Source: UBA1381 sp964399965
Lineage (GTDB): Bacteria > Bacillota > Clostridia > UBA1381
Length of the DNA: 33,346 nucleotides
Assembly (NCBI GenBank): GCA_964399965.1
Contig: CAYNRX010000026.1
Coordinates: 1 to 33,346, forward strand
Reading direction: 5' to 3'
The stretch's first letter is position 1; every line of letters begins with the position of its first letter. Of this stretch, positions 1 to 6,897 are shown one piece after another. The notes under the pieces are model-generated. The model was not told the DNA's origin. It was given only the letters and a program-made list of their open reading frames with translations, and ran no database searches. The position numbers and the translations under genes are program-made.

Positions 1-58
1 TATACCATCTTGGAGGTTTATTCAACTACTTTACACAAAATTCGGGATTGTCTCCCTT
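1..58. mobile_element. probable end of an IS256/mutator-type insertion sequence
   Basis: On the minus strand the bases next to the abiEii stop read GAGACAATCCCGAATTTTG and then TGTAAA. This resembles, from memory, the terminal inverted repeats and leader of IS256/mutator-type elements in gut Clostridia. The element would run left out of the window, with its transposase outside. No target-site duplication or second end is visible, so this is a suggestion based on resemblance only. Confidence 0.4.
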
Positions 59-60
59 TG

Positions 61-981
61 TCATATTGGAATTCCTCCATTCGCATCCAACCATCTATTG
101 ATATTACTTTCCCATTTTGTCTGCCATTTTTCCTCATTAACGATCGCATTAAATACAGGCTCAAGAAAGGTTTGAATTTCTGCAATGACAACAGAAAACT
201 CAAGTGTGTCATTTTTGATATTCTTCAGAAAATATTTCCACCGTTTCTGCATATCCTCATCTTCGGCAAGCTTGGCGACACGCTTGAAGCTATCTTTATT
301 ATAATTCGTGCCACGATTCTTCAAGGTCTCAAATATAGCCGCCTGCAATTTTGCTCCCTCAAAATCAAACGTTCTTGCGAGGTAATAAATATCATAAAAA
401 TCTTTCATTCTGCCTGTCAGCTCGAAACGCTGAAGAATGGCATCAAGTTTTTCTGCTATGGTACTTTCAAGAGAATAGGTTTTGATCACAGGAGCCTCAA
501 AGCCTGCAAGCTGCGTATTGATCTTGCGCTCTTCTGCCTTTGGCACAATTACATCGCCAACACCTATATCAACATTGAACGGTACTCGTACATTTTTTAT
601 CCGTCCGATGATCTGTGTACTTATACCATGATATTTTCTCTGAGGAGAAATTTCCTCAAATCCTTTTGCAGTCATTTCTATATAATCATTGCCTGTCGGT
701 GTGTCAATTATCTTACAAATTAAATCTTTAACATTGTCTATCGAATTTGAATATCTGCGAAGAAGAAAATCAACATCTATAGTAGCTCTGCTTTCGAAAT
801 TTGTAAGAGTATATATAAACAACCCACCCTTCAGTATCAGAAAATCATCATATCCTGACTTTGACAGCTTCCTCAAAAATTCCTCCTGCATAAAAAGCTG
901 CAGACATTGCTGATAACTGATGCCTAAAGCTTTTGCCTTGTTTCTTAGCTTTGCCAGTACAGAAGCTGCTATATCTGCCAT
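61..981 (-). CDS. abiEii: AbiEii-type nucleotidyltransferase toxin (type IV TA)
   Basis: This 306-residue protein matches the AbiEii/AbiGii toxin family, whose members carry a nucleotidyltransferase fold and block growth during phage infection. Residues 51-53 (KGG) and the D-V-D pair at about 69-71 form the usual glycine motif and metal-binding aspartates. A later K-F-Y-D-I-Y-Y segment matches the conserved family lysine/aspartate motif. The chosen start is ATG at 981, inside TAATG, so it shares one base with the stop of abiEi. AGGAG lies 10 bases upstream. A GTG at 990 is in frame but sits against that AGGAG and is less likely. The coding DNA is much more AT-rich than the rest of the window, which suggests acquisition. 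Confidence 0.88.
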   Translation of the reverse strand: MADIAASVLAKLRNKAKALGISYQQCLQLFMQEEFLRKLSKSGYDDFLILKGGLFIYTLTNFESRATIDVDFLLRRYSNSIDNVKDLICKIIDTPTGNDYIEMTAKGFEEISPQRKYHGISTQIIGRIKNVRVPFNVDIGVGDVIVPKAEERKINTQLAGFEAPVIKTYSLESTIAEKLDAILQRFELTGRMKDFYDIYYLARTFDFEGAKLQAAIFETLKNRGTNYNKDSFKRVAKLAEDEDMQKRWKYFLKNIKNDTLEFSVVIAEIQTFLEPVFNAIVNEEKWQTKWESNINRWLDANGGIPI

Positions 982-1589
982 TACAACCACACTCCTATCA
1001 GATCACGTACTCTTTTTTGAACTCTCAACTCTTTTGCATACTGCATAAGATTGGGGATATTCTTTTTAGGGTCTTTTACATAGCTTTGGATAGCTTTATT
1101 AAAAATCTCCTTATCCGTTTTATTCATATTTTTCAAAACATCACAAATCGTACGGTCACGGTCATAAATACGAACTTGGATAAAATCTATTTCACCTTTT
1201 GTTTCGCCGATATGAAGCAAACCAGGCTCGACACGATAAGCTCTTACAAACGGATAGTCTATTTGTGTTCGTTGTCTTGAAACATTCTTGTCTATTGCAA
1301 TATTCCATTCGGCAGGATTTCTGTCACTGTATCCATAATAAAACAGTGCAGTTTCCATGCAAAGGATCGCATCGGGAAATAATTTGTTGATAATTACCAC
1401 TTCACTTTCACCGCTGTCATCAAGCCAATGATAATATCCTCGCTTTACCTTTTCTACAAGCCCTTCCTCCAGTAGCTTTTGAATATCTCTATAGTATACT
1501 TTTTCTGAATTAAGCTGCGCTGTTGTCATAATATAATCATAGCCCGCAAAAATTTTCTTTAGGCTTTCCGTATTTCGCCGTTCAAGCAT
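981..1589 (-). CDS. abiEi: AbiEi-type antitoxin / transcriptional repressor
   Basis: This 202-residue protein precedes abiEii and has the expected AbiEi layout: an N-terminal winged-helix region (about residues 1-60, with a K-R-G-Y-Y-H-W turn) and a C-terminal antitoxin domain. In known AbiE systems this partner both neutralises the toxin and represses the operon by binding inverted repeats at the promoter. The start ATG at 1589 has a complete GGAGGTGA four bases upstream. A consensus promoter and an imperfect inverted repeat lie just upstream, which fits autoregulation. The TAATG junction to abiEii implies translational coupling. The gene shares the AT-rich composition of its partner. Confidence 0.87.
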   Translation of the reverse strand: MLERRNTESLKKIFAGYDYIMTTAQLNSEKVYYRDIQKLLEEGLVEKVKRGYYHWLDDSGESEVVIINKLFPDAILCMETALFYYGYSDRNPAEWNIAIDKNVSRQRTQIDYPFVRAYRVEPGLLHIGETKGEIDFIQVRIYDRDRTICDVLKNMNKTDKEIFNKAIQSYVKDPKKNIPNLMQYAKELRVQKRVRDLIGVWL

Positions 1590-1607
1590 AATATCACCTC
1601 CGGCATT

Positions 1608-1643
1608 AAACTACACATCAATTTTTCAACAATGGTGTACTTT
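1608..1643 (-). promoter_or_regulatory. candidate AbiEi operator (inverted repeat)
   Basis: AAACTACAC (1608-1616) and GTGTACTTT (1635-1643) form an imperfect inverted repeat between the abiE promoter and the abiEi start. AbiEi proteins are known to bind inverted repeats in this position. The binding role here is inferred. Confidence 0.4.
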
Positions 1644-1648
1644 AATAC

Positions 1649-1677
1649 ATTATATCAAACGTTAAATACAATGTCAA
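1649..1677 (-). promoter_or_regulatory. sigma-A promoter of abiEi-abiEii
   Basis: On the minus strand, TTGACA (1672-1677) and TATAAT (1649-1654) are separated by 17 bases. Both hexamers are perfect consensus. The abiEi start lies about 60 bases downstream. Confidence 0.8.
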
Positions 1678-1699
1678 CATATTTATCTCAATATAAACC

Positions 1700-1728
1700 A
1701 AACGGCTCAGCGCAAAGCCGAGCCGTTT
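1700..1728 (-). terminator. hairpin terminator downstream of lysS
   Basis: AAACGGCTC and GAGCCGTTT form a perfect 9-bp stem around an 11-base loop. Read on the minus strand, the stem is followed by a T-rich stretch (GGTTTATATT). This places a probable terminator between lysS and the abiE promoter. Confidence 0.6.
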
Positions 1729-1769
1729 GCGTTGTCTGAAAATAGATTTTTAAAAATTTCCGTAGAATT

Positions 1770-1808
1770 TTGGTACAATATTGGTACAAAACCGCGTTTT
1801 TGGTACAA
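1770..1808. repeat. three copies of TTGGTACAA
   Basis: Identical 9-mers occur at 1770-1778, 1781-1789 and 1800-1808 in the gap between the abiE island and lysS. They could be an integration-junction scar or protein-binding sites. No function can be assigned from sequence. Confidence 0.5.
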
Positions 1809-1842
1809 GCCAAACTCCGCAAAGCCTTGCTCCCATGCGGTT

Positions 1843-3396
1843 TTATTTATCCAATGACTTCATTGTGGGGAACAGCAGCACATCGCGGATCGCCGGGGAA
1901 TCCGTGAACAGCATACACATGCGGTCGATGCCGAAGCCGATGCCGCCGGTGGGCGGCATACCTATCTCCAGAGCGCGCATGAAATCCTCATCGGTGGTAT
2001 TGGCCTCCTCATCGCCCTGCGCCAAAAGCTCCTCCTGGGCGCGGAACCGCTCCCGCTGGTCGATGGGGTCGTTAAGCTCCGAATAGGCGTTGGCAATCTC
2101 CCATCCGTTCATGAAAAATTCAAACCGCTCCACATATTCGGGGTTGTCGGGCTTTTTCTTCGTCAGCGGCGATATCTCTATCGGATGATCCATGACAAAG
2201 GTGGGCTGGATAAGATGCTCCTCGGCAAATTCCTCGAAGAACAGGTTCAATATATCGCCCTTCTTATGACGCTGCTCATACTCAACATGATGCTCATCCG
2301 CAGCCTTTCTTGCTTCCTCAAGCGTGTGTATGGCGGAAAAATCAACGCCGGAATATTTCTTTACCGCCTCCACCATCGTTATGCGCTCAAACGGCTTTGA
2401 CAGATCCATCTCCACTCCGTTGTATACTATGGTCGTAGTGCCCAGCACCTCCTGGGCCACGTGGCGGTACATATTTTCGGTGAGATCCATCATGCCGTTG
2501 TAATCGGTATAGGCCTGATAAAGCTCCATCAGCGTAAATTCCGGATTGTGCCGGGTATCAAGACCCTCGTTCCTGAATACGCGCCCTATTTCATATACCT
2601 TGTCAAAGCCGCCCACGATAAGCCGCTTTAAGTAAAGCTCCAGCGAGATCCTCAGCTTGAAATCCTCGTCAAGCGCGTTAAAATGGGTCACGAACGGTCT
2701 GGCCGCCGCTCCGCCGGCATTCGATACCAATATCGGCGTTTCTACTTCCAAAAAGCCCCTGCCGTCGAGGTAACGCCTGATGGAGGAAATGATCCGTGAA
2801 CGCTTGACAAAGGTGTCCTTGACGTCCTTGTTCATTATGAGATCCACATACCGCTGGCGGTATCTGAGATCGGTGTCGGTCATACCGTGGAATTTCTCCG
2901 GCAGCGGCAATAGCGACTTTGAAAGCAGCTCTATCTTCTCCGCCCGTACCGATACTTCCCCGGTCTGGGTGGTGAACACCTCTCCCTCGGCGCCGATGAT
3001 ATCCCCGATATCGAGCTTTTTGAACCGGTCATACTCCTCCTCGCCCAGGATATCGCGCTTTACAAACAGCTGTATCTGCCCGTCCATATCCGCTAGGTGC
3101 ACAAATCCTACCTTGCCCATGCCGCGCTTGGACATTATCCTTCCGGCTACGCGCACGCTCTGCCCGTCAAGCGGGGATATCCTGGCCGTGACCTGCTTTT
3201 CTTCGCCGCGGGAGACGACAGTGCGCTCTTCTGTCCGGCAGTTTTGGGTTATCTGCCCGGAGGTATGAGTGCGGTCGTACTTTGTTGCGAGAAACGGATC
3301 CCGGCCCTCGTCCTGCAGCTGGGCGAGCTTTTCCCGGCGTATCTTAAGCAGCTGGCTAAGCTCCGGCTGCTGCGTATTATCTGAATTGTTTGCCAT
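1843..3396 (-). CDS. lysS: lysyl-tRNA synthetase, class II
   Basis: LysS charges tRNA-Lys with lysine in the cytoplasm. The 517-residue protein has the N-terminal OB-fold anticodon-binding region (about 70-175) and a class II catalytic core. Motif 2 (GRVFRNEGLDTRHNPEFT) and motif 3 (GFGIDRMCML) are intact. The start is ATG at 3396, which has AAAGGA nine bases upstream; an in-frame TTG at 3402 is too close to that site. A TTGTAA-17-TATAAT promoter lies directly upstream, divergent from the cyclase gene. No T-box is present in the short leader. Composition matches the chromosomal backbone. Confidence 0.97.
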   Translation of the reverse strand: MANNSDNTQQPELSQLLKIRREKLAQLQDEGRDPFLATKYDRTHTSGQITQNCRTEERTVVSRGEEKQVTARISPLDGQSVRVAGRIMSKRGMGKVGFVHLADMDGQIQLFVKRDILGEEEYDRFKKLDIGDIIGAEGEVFTTQTGEVSVRAEKIELLSKSLLPLPEKFHGMTDTDLRYRQRYVDLIMNKDVKDTFVKRSRIISSIRRYLDGRGFLEVETPILVSNAGGAAARPFVTHFNALDEDFKLRISLELYLKRLIVGGFDKVYEIGRVFRNEGLDTRHNPEFTLMELYQAYTDYNGMMDLTENMYRHVAQEVLGTTTIVYNGVEMDLSKPFERITMVEAVKKYSGVDFSAIHTLEEARKAADEHHVEYEQRHKKGDILNLFFEEFAEEHLIQPTFVMDHPIEISPLTKKKPDNPEYVERFEFFMNGWEIANAYSELNDPIDQRERFRAQEELLAQGDEEANTTDEDFMRALEIGMPPTGGIGFGIDRMCMLFTDSPAIRDVLLFPTMKSLDK

Positions 3397-3432
3397 TTTC
3401 AAAATTCCTTTCCCTAGATTGCTTATTCCCTA

Positions 3433-3461
3433 ATTATACACTATATTTGATATTATTACAA
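3433..3461 (-). promoter_or_regulatory. lysS promoter
   Basis: On the minus strand, TTGTAA (3456-3461), a 17-base spacer and TATAAT (3433-3438) lie about 37 bases upstream of the lysS start. Confidence 0.7.
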
Positions 3462-3537
3462 TATGATTTTTGAAAAATCTCTTAAAAATTTTTCTCAAAA
3501 ACGCGCGCCGTATTTGGCGGATACGCGCAAAATATTC

Positions 3538-3566
3538 TTGCAATCCGAGAAGGGATATGGTATAAT
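3538..3566 (+). promoter_or_regulatory. promoter of the diguanylate cyclase gene
   Basis: TTGCAA (3538-3543), a 17-base spacer and TATAAT (3561-3566) lie about 50 bases before the GTG start. The promoter is divergent from that of lysS. Confidence 0.7.
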
Positions 3567-3616
3567 TATCATGTAAATTGAAAAGAATAAAGCAGTCTGG
3601 CAAGGAGTGAAAAAGA

Positions 3617-4516
3617 GTGGACGAACTTCAGCAGTACAAACAGCGGCTGCGTATCGCGCTGCGCGCGGCCAAGGTATGTATTTTCGAGGTGGATCTGAAA
3701 AAACAGCTTTATACATTCTTTGAGAATGCCGAGGTCATATTCGGCGTCAGCGGCGATGTTATCTTAAATGATGTGCGTCCCTTCAGCGAGCTTGCGCCGC
3801 AGGAATACATGGATGCTGTGAGCCGCTACTTCTCGCATCCCGATGATGCGGCGGTGATAGAGACTGCATTTTCCAATATTTTTGCCGGCAGGACGGCCGA
3901 CTACGAAGCGCGGATGCGGGCGGGAGGATCGGACTATGTCTGGTGCCGGATAAACGTGGTGCCGGTGATGGAAAATGGCCGCCCCCTGCGGATGATAGGC
4001 GTTATAACCGATATCACCGAGCAGAAGGCCAAGACCGACAGCCTTAAAAAAGCCGCGCGCATAGATGCGCTGACAATGCTTTATAACAAGGGATATTCCA
4101 CCGAACTGATAAAGTCCGCCCTTCGCCGCCGCAGCGGCGTCCATGTGCTGGCCGTTTTGGATATCGATAATTTCAAAAAGCTGAACGATACCTACGGCCA
4201 CGGCGAGGGCGACCGTGTTATAAGAGCGGTGGCCGACAGGATACGCAGGACCTTCCGGGATACCGATATCACCGGGCGGTTCGGCGGAGATGAGTTTATC
4301 GTCCTCCTTAAGGACGTTAAACGCCCCCGGGAGCTTCGCTCCAAATTCAGCAGCCTGCTGCGCTATGAGGTGGACGGGCTTTTGTGCACGGTGAGCGCGG
4401 GAGCGGCCGTCTATCCGGAGGACGGCGAGAGCTTCGAGGAGCTGTTTGAAAAGGCCGACTCCGCTTTATATAGGGCAAAGACGGCTAAGGAGACGGTGCT
4501 TTTCTATAACGAATGA
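3617..4516 (+). CDS. PAS-GGDEF diguanylate cyclase
   Basis: This 299-residue soluble protein should make cyclic di-GMP from two GTP. Residues 10-135 form a PAS fold ending in a PAC-type GVITDITEQ segment, so an internal ligand or redox signal probably controls it. The GGDEF domain (about 145-295) keeps the intact GGDEF signature (223-227), the metal-binding LDID (about 181-184) and an RxxD inhibitory I-site (214-217) exactly five residues before GGDEF. It is therefore predicted to be active and product-inhibited. There is no transmembrane segment. GTG at 3617 is the start, with AAGGAG about 10 bases upstream. It is monocistronic, with its own promoter and terminator. Confidence 0.93.
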   Translation: MDELQQYKQRLRIALRAAKVCIFEVDLKKQLYTFFENAEVIFGVSGDVILNDVRPFSELAPQEYMDAVSRYFSHPDDAAVIETAFSNIFAGRTADYEARMRAGGSDYVWCRINVVPVMENGRPLRMIGVITDITEQKAKTDSLKKAARIDALTMLYNKGYSTELIKSALRRRSGVHVLAVLDIDNFKKLNDTYGHGEGDRVIRAVADRIRRTFRDTDITGRFGGDEFIVLLKDVKRPRELRSKFSSLLRYEVDGLLCTVSAGAAVYPEDGESFEELFEKADSALYRAKTAKETVLFYNE

Positions 4517-4524
4517 TAAAATCA

Positions 4525-4590
4525 TTTATGCACACTGCGGCGGTCTGCTTTTTAGCGGGCCGTCTTTTTTGTGCGCGGCCTCATAAAAAA
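4525..4590 (+). terminator. intrinsic terminator after the cyclase (repeat copy 1)
   Basis: GGCGGTCTGC (4539-4548) pairs with GCGGGCCGTC (4555-4564) around a TTTTTA loop and is followed by TTTTTT. The outer bases GCACA/TGTGC (4530-4534, 4570-4574) extend the stem. The 66-bp element recurs at 5235-5300 with 8 differences. Confidence 0.85.
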
Positions 4591-4634
4591 TGCACTCTGC
4601 CCCCCGAATGTTTCTTTAAGAAAAAGCATATAAT

Positions 4635-4669
4635 ATTGTAAAGCAAATACTTGACAAATGCTTTACAAT
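4635..4669 (+). promoter_or_regulatory. operator of the RelB/YoeB operon
   Basis: ATTGTAAAGCA (4635-4645) and TGCTTTACAAT (4659-4669) form a perfect 11-bp inverted repeat with a 13-base spacer. It covers the -35 box and most of the promoter spacer. Binding here by the antitoxin or the toxin-antitoxin complex would block RNA polymerase. Autoregulation is typical of RelB-family antitoxins. Confidence 0.65.
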
Positions 4670-4679
4670 GTGCTATAAT
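4651..4679 (+). promoter_or_regulatory. promoter of the RelB/YoeB operon
   Basis: TTGACA (4651-4656), a 17-base spacer and TATAAT (4674-4679), both perfect consensus, lie just upstream of the antitoxin start at 4712. Confidence 0.85.
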
Positions 4680-4711
4680 TTGTTTAAGAAAGCGGCAAAG
4701 GAGAGGATACT

Positions 4712-4972
4712 ATGGCACAGGCAATGGTAAATTTCCGTATGGATGCGGATCTGAAAAAATCAATGGAGAAGGTATGCAATGATATGGGGTTAAGCATGAC
4801 AACGGCGTTTACGATTTTTGCCAAAAAGGTCAGCCGCGAAAAAAGGATCCCGTTTGAGGTATCGGCCGACCCGTTTTACGATGAGAAAAATATGTCGCGG
4901 ATCATGAGGGCGATTGACAACCTTGAGGCCGGCAAGGGTGTGGAGCATGAGATAATAGAGGACGGCGAATGA
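4712..4972 (+). CDS. relB: RelB/DinJ-family antitoxin
   Basis: This 86-residue protein begins with a ribbon-helix-helix DNA-binding segment: a VNFRMDADLKK strand, then two helices through TTAFTIFAKKV. This is typical of RelB/DinJ antitoxins. The C-terminal half is acidic and would wrap the toxin. AAAGGAG lies nine bases before ATG at 4712. Its stop overlaps the toxin start by four bases (ATGA), which couples their translation. The antitoxin normally neutralises the toxin and represses the operon, and the 11-bp palindrome over the -35 box is the likely site. The partner is YoeB-like, so the pairing is DinJ/RelB with YoeB rather than the usual YefM. Confidence 0.92.
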   Translation: MAQAMVNFRMDADLKKSMEKVCNDMGLSMTTAFTIFAKKVSREKRIPFEVSADPFYDEKNMSRIMRAIDNLEAGKGVEHEIIEDGE

Positions 4973-5226
4973 AGAAGATATGGGATGAAGGGGCATGGGC
5001 TGATTATCTCTATTGGCAGGCGCAGGACAAAAAGACCCTTAAAAGGATAAACGCCTTATTAAAGGATATCGATCGCAACGGATACAGCGGCATAGGCAAG
5101 CCGGAACCTCTGCGCGGTGACATGGCGGGCTTCTGGAGTAGGCGTATCGATGGATACAACAGGCTTGTATACAGGATAAGGGATAATGTGATTGAAATAG
5201 CTTCATGCAAGGATCATTACGATTGA
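4969..5226 (+). CDS. yoeB: YoeB/Txe-family ribosome-dependent mRNA interferase toxin
   Basis: This 85-residue protein is full length for YoeB, which cuts mRNA in the ribosomal A site. The residues known from E. coli YoeB fall at the same numbers: Glu46 in GKPEPL, Arg65 in YNRLVY, and His83-Tyr84 in the C-terminal KDHYD. The toxin therefore looks catalytically intact. Its ATG at 4969 overlaps the antitoxin stop (ATGA), so synthesis depends on antitoxin translation. The cassette has its own promoter and operator and is bounded on both sides by copies of the same terminator. Confidence 0.95.
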   Translation: MKKIWDEGAWADYLYWQAQDKKTLKRINALLKDIDRNGYSGIGKPEPLRGDMAGFWSRRIDGYNRLVYRIRDNVIEIASCKDHYD

Positions 5227-5234
5227 CACGGTTG

Positions 5235-5300
5235 TTTATGCACACTGCGGCGGTCTGCTTTTTGGCAGGCCGTCTTTTTTGTGCAATTTTTCATAAAAAA
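5235..5300 (+). terminator. intrinsic terminator after yoeB (repeat copy 2)
   Basis: GGCGGTCTGC (5249-5258) pairs with GCAGGCCGTC (5265-5274), followed by TTTTTT. Relative to copy 1 (4525-4590), the stem base change turns a U-G pair into U-A, so pairing is preserved. Confidence 0.85.
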
Positions 5301-5315
5301 ACCGCCGGTTCGCTC

Positions 5316-5344
5316 TTGCATTTTTCTGGCAGATATGCTATAAT
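5316..5344 (+). promoter_or_regulatory. upstream promoter of carD-ispD
   Basis: TTGCAT (5316-5321), a 17-base spacer and TATAAT (5339-5344). It is the first of two tandem promoters before carD. Confidence 0.6.
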
Positions 5345-5351
5345 AAAAAAT

Positions 5352-5380
5352 TTGACATTTCGGCATATTTGTGGTATAAT
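5352..5380 (+). promoter_or_regulatory. proximal promoter of carD-ispD
   Basis: TTGACA (5352-5357), a 17-base spacer and TATAAT (5375-5380), about 60 bases before the carD start. Both hexamers are perfect consensus. Confidence 0.8.
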
Positions 5381-5442
5381 TATTATGCGGGAAAATTTCC
5401 GCCCGATACATAAGCGTCAATAGTGAGAAATGGAGGCAGAAA

Positions 5443-5928
5443 ATGTTTTGCGTCGGCGATAAAGTTGTGTATCCTACGCATGGCGCGGGAGTGATAGAAG
5501 CGATCGAGGAAAAGCGTATCCTCGGGAAAAAGAAGCTGTATTATATAATGCGGACGATGACGGGGAACATGACGCTGATGATACCCACTGACAACGGAGA
5601 ACAGACCGGTATCCGCAGCCTGATATCGCGCGATGAAGCAAAAAAGGTGCTTGAGTATTTCAAGAACAGCCCCATAGAGCCGGATCACAGCTGGAACCAG
5701 CGTCAGCGGGAGAATATGTCAAAGATAAAATCGGGCGACATATATCAGGTGCTTGACGTTTTGAAGGAGCTGATGTACCGCGACCGTACAAAGGGGCTTT
5801 CGACAAGCGAGAGAAAGCTTCTAAACAGCGCCAGCCAAATTGCCTTAAGCGAGCTGGTGATGTCGGGCGTAGCCGACAAAAGCGATGTGGAATGCATAAT
5901 GAACGACACCATAGAAGGGATGCTGTGA
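5443..5928 (+). CDS. carD: CarD/CdnL-family RNA polymerase-binding regulator
   Basis: This 161-residue protein starts with the CarD/TRCF RNA polymerase-interacting domain (about 1-60, beginning FCVGDKVVYPTHGAGVIEAI). A helical C-terminal part (about 75-160) contains the KLLNSASQIALSEL segment typical of the family. CarD proteins bind the polymerase beta subunit and stabilise open complexes at many promoters, often rRNA promoters. The length is normal. GGAGG lies upstream of ATG at 5443. Two tandem promoters precede it, and ispD begins one base after its stop, so the two are co-transcribed, as in many Clostridia. Confidence 0.93.
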   Translation: MFCVGDKVVYPTHGAGVIEAIEEKRILGKKKLYYIMRTMTGNMTLMIPTDNGEQTGIRSLISRDEAKKVLEYFKNSPIEPDHSWNQRQRENMSKIKSGDIYQVLDVLKELMYRDRTKGLSTSERKLLNSASQIALSELVMSGVADKSDVECIMNDTIEGML

Positions 5929-5929
5929 T

Positions 5930-6625
5930 ATGGTAACTGCCCTGATAGTAGCGGGAGGAAGCGGCAGCCGCATGGGAGCGGATAGGAACAAGCTGCTGCT
6001 CACGCTTTCGGCAAAGCCGGTGATATGGTATACGCTTGCGGCCTTTGAGAGGGCGGAGTGCATAGATGAGATAGTTATAGCCGCCCGCGGCTGCGACCGG
6101 GAGGCGTTTTTAGCCATTGCGGGGGAGTTTTCCAAATTCGTCCTTGTATGCCCGAGCGGGGACACCAGGCAGGAGACGGTGAGGCGCGGCCTTGCGTACT
6201 GTCGGGGCGATATCGTAGCCGTCCATGACGGGGCGCGCGCTCTCGTTATGCCGGAGCTTATCTGCCGCACGGTGGAGGACTGCCGCATTTTCGGCGCGGC
6301 GGCGGCCGGGGTAATGTCGAAGGATACGATAAAATTGACGGAGGACGGATTCATCACCGCTACCGTGGACAGGGAAAGGGCCGTATCCATCCAGACCCCG
6401 CAGGTGTTTGCGCGCGCGGAGCTTATAGCGGCGCATGAGAAGGCCGCAAGGGACGGTTTTGCTGCCACTGATGACTGTATGCTTTTGGAGCGGCTGGGAA
6501 AACGCGTGCGCGTGAGCGAGGGCTCCTATGAGAATATCAAGCTGACGACGCCCGAGGATATGGAATTGGCGGAAAAAATTTTATCAAGGCGCAAAAAAGA
6601 GGTTGACAAAACCGGCGCAAAGTGA
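5930..6625 (+). CDS. ispD: 2-C-methyl-D-erythritol 4-phosphate cytidylyltransferase
   Basis: IspD transfers CMP from CTP to MEP in the non-mevalonate isoprenoid pathway. The 231-residue protein has the glycine-rich CTP site (AGGSGSRMG, residues 8-16), with Arg14 and Lys21 in the catalytic places. It also has the VHDGAR motif, SKDTIK and QTPQVF. The start at 5930 follows the carD stop by one base, so it depends on carD transcription. Its last codons contain the -35 box of the next promoter (6603-6608). ispF, its usual neighbour, lies about 3 kb downstream on the other strand. Confidence 0.96.
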   Translation: MVTALIVAGGSGSRMGADRNKLLLTLSAKPVIWYTLAAFERAECIDEIVIAARGCDREAFLAIAGEFSKFVLVCPSGDTRQETVRRGLAYCRGDIVAVHDGARALVMPELICRTVEDCRIFGAAAAGVMSKDTIKLTEDGFITATVDRERAVSIQTPQVFARAELIAAHEKAARDGFAATDDCMLLERLGKRVRVSEGSYENIKLTTPEDMELAEKILSRRKKEVDKTGAK

Positions 6626-6631
6626 TAGTAT
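6603..6631 (+). promoter_or_regulatory. promoter of the FMN riboswitch-ribU transcript
   Basis: TTGACA (6603-6608), a 17-base spacer and TAGTAT (6626-6631). The -35 box lies inside the end of ispD. The riboswitch begins about 25 bases after the -10. Confidence 0.6.
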
Positions 6632-6655
6632 ATATGTAACATCGAAAAAATAATA

Positions 6656-6765
6656 CGTCTTTGGGGCAGGGTGAAATTCCCGATTGGCGGTAAAGTCCGC
6701 GAGCGCGCAGGCGCAGATTTGGTGCGATTCCAAAACCAACAGTATAGTCTGGATGAAAAAAGACG
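6656..6765 (+). ncRNA. FMN riboswitch (RFN element)
   Basis: The conserved RFN blocks are present in order: GGGGCAGGGTGAAATTCCC, TTGGCGGT, AGTCCGCGAGC, TTTGGTGCGATTCC, ACAGTATAGTCTGGATG. A perfect 7-bp P1 stem (CGTCTTT at 6656-6662 with AAAGACG at 6759-6765) closes the element. FMN binding should cause premature termination at the hairpin downstream and so shut off riboflavin uptake. Confidence 0.95.
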
Positions 6766-6823
6766 AGATCAAATGGGCAGTAATAGCTGTAATATAAATA
6801 TTTCCTTTTTTTCATTTTGTTCT

Positions 6824-6863
6824 CACACCCGAAAGGACGCGTTGTTCTTTCGGGTGTGTTTTT
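6824..6863 (+). terminator. riboswitch expression-platform terminator
   Basis: CACACCCGAAAG (6824-6835) and CTTTCGGGTGTG (6847-6858) form a perfect 12-bp stem followed by TTTTT. It lies between the FMN aptamer and the ribU ribosome binding site, so it is the likely off-switch. Confidence 0.88.
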
Positions 6864-6897
6864 ATGCCAAAAAAAATGAAACGGAGGTAATAAGAAA

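Noticed and set aside
10..723. 237-residue plus-strand ORF across the abiEii gene
   Set aside because: It lies antisense to a clear AbiEii toxin, shows no start signal and resembles no family.
1770..1808. Start of a CRISPR array
   Set aside because: Repeats are only 9 bases with 2- and 10-base gaps, far from CRISPR geometry. No other repeat array was seen in the window.
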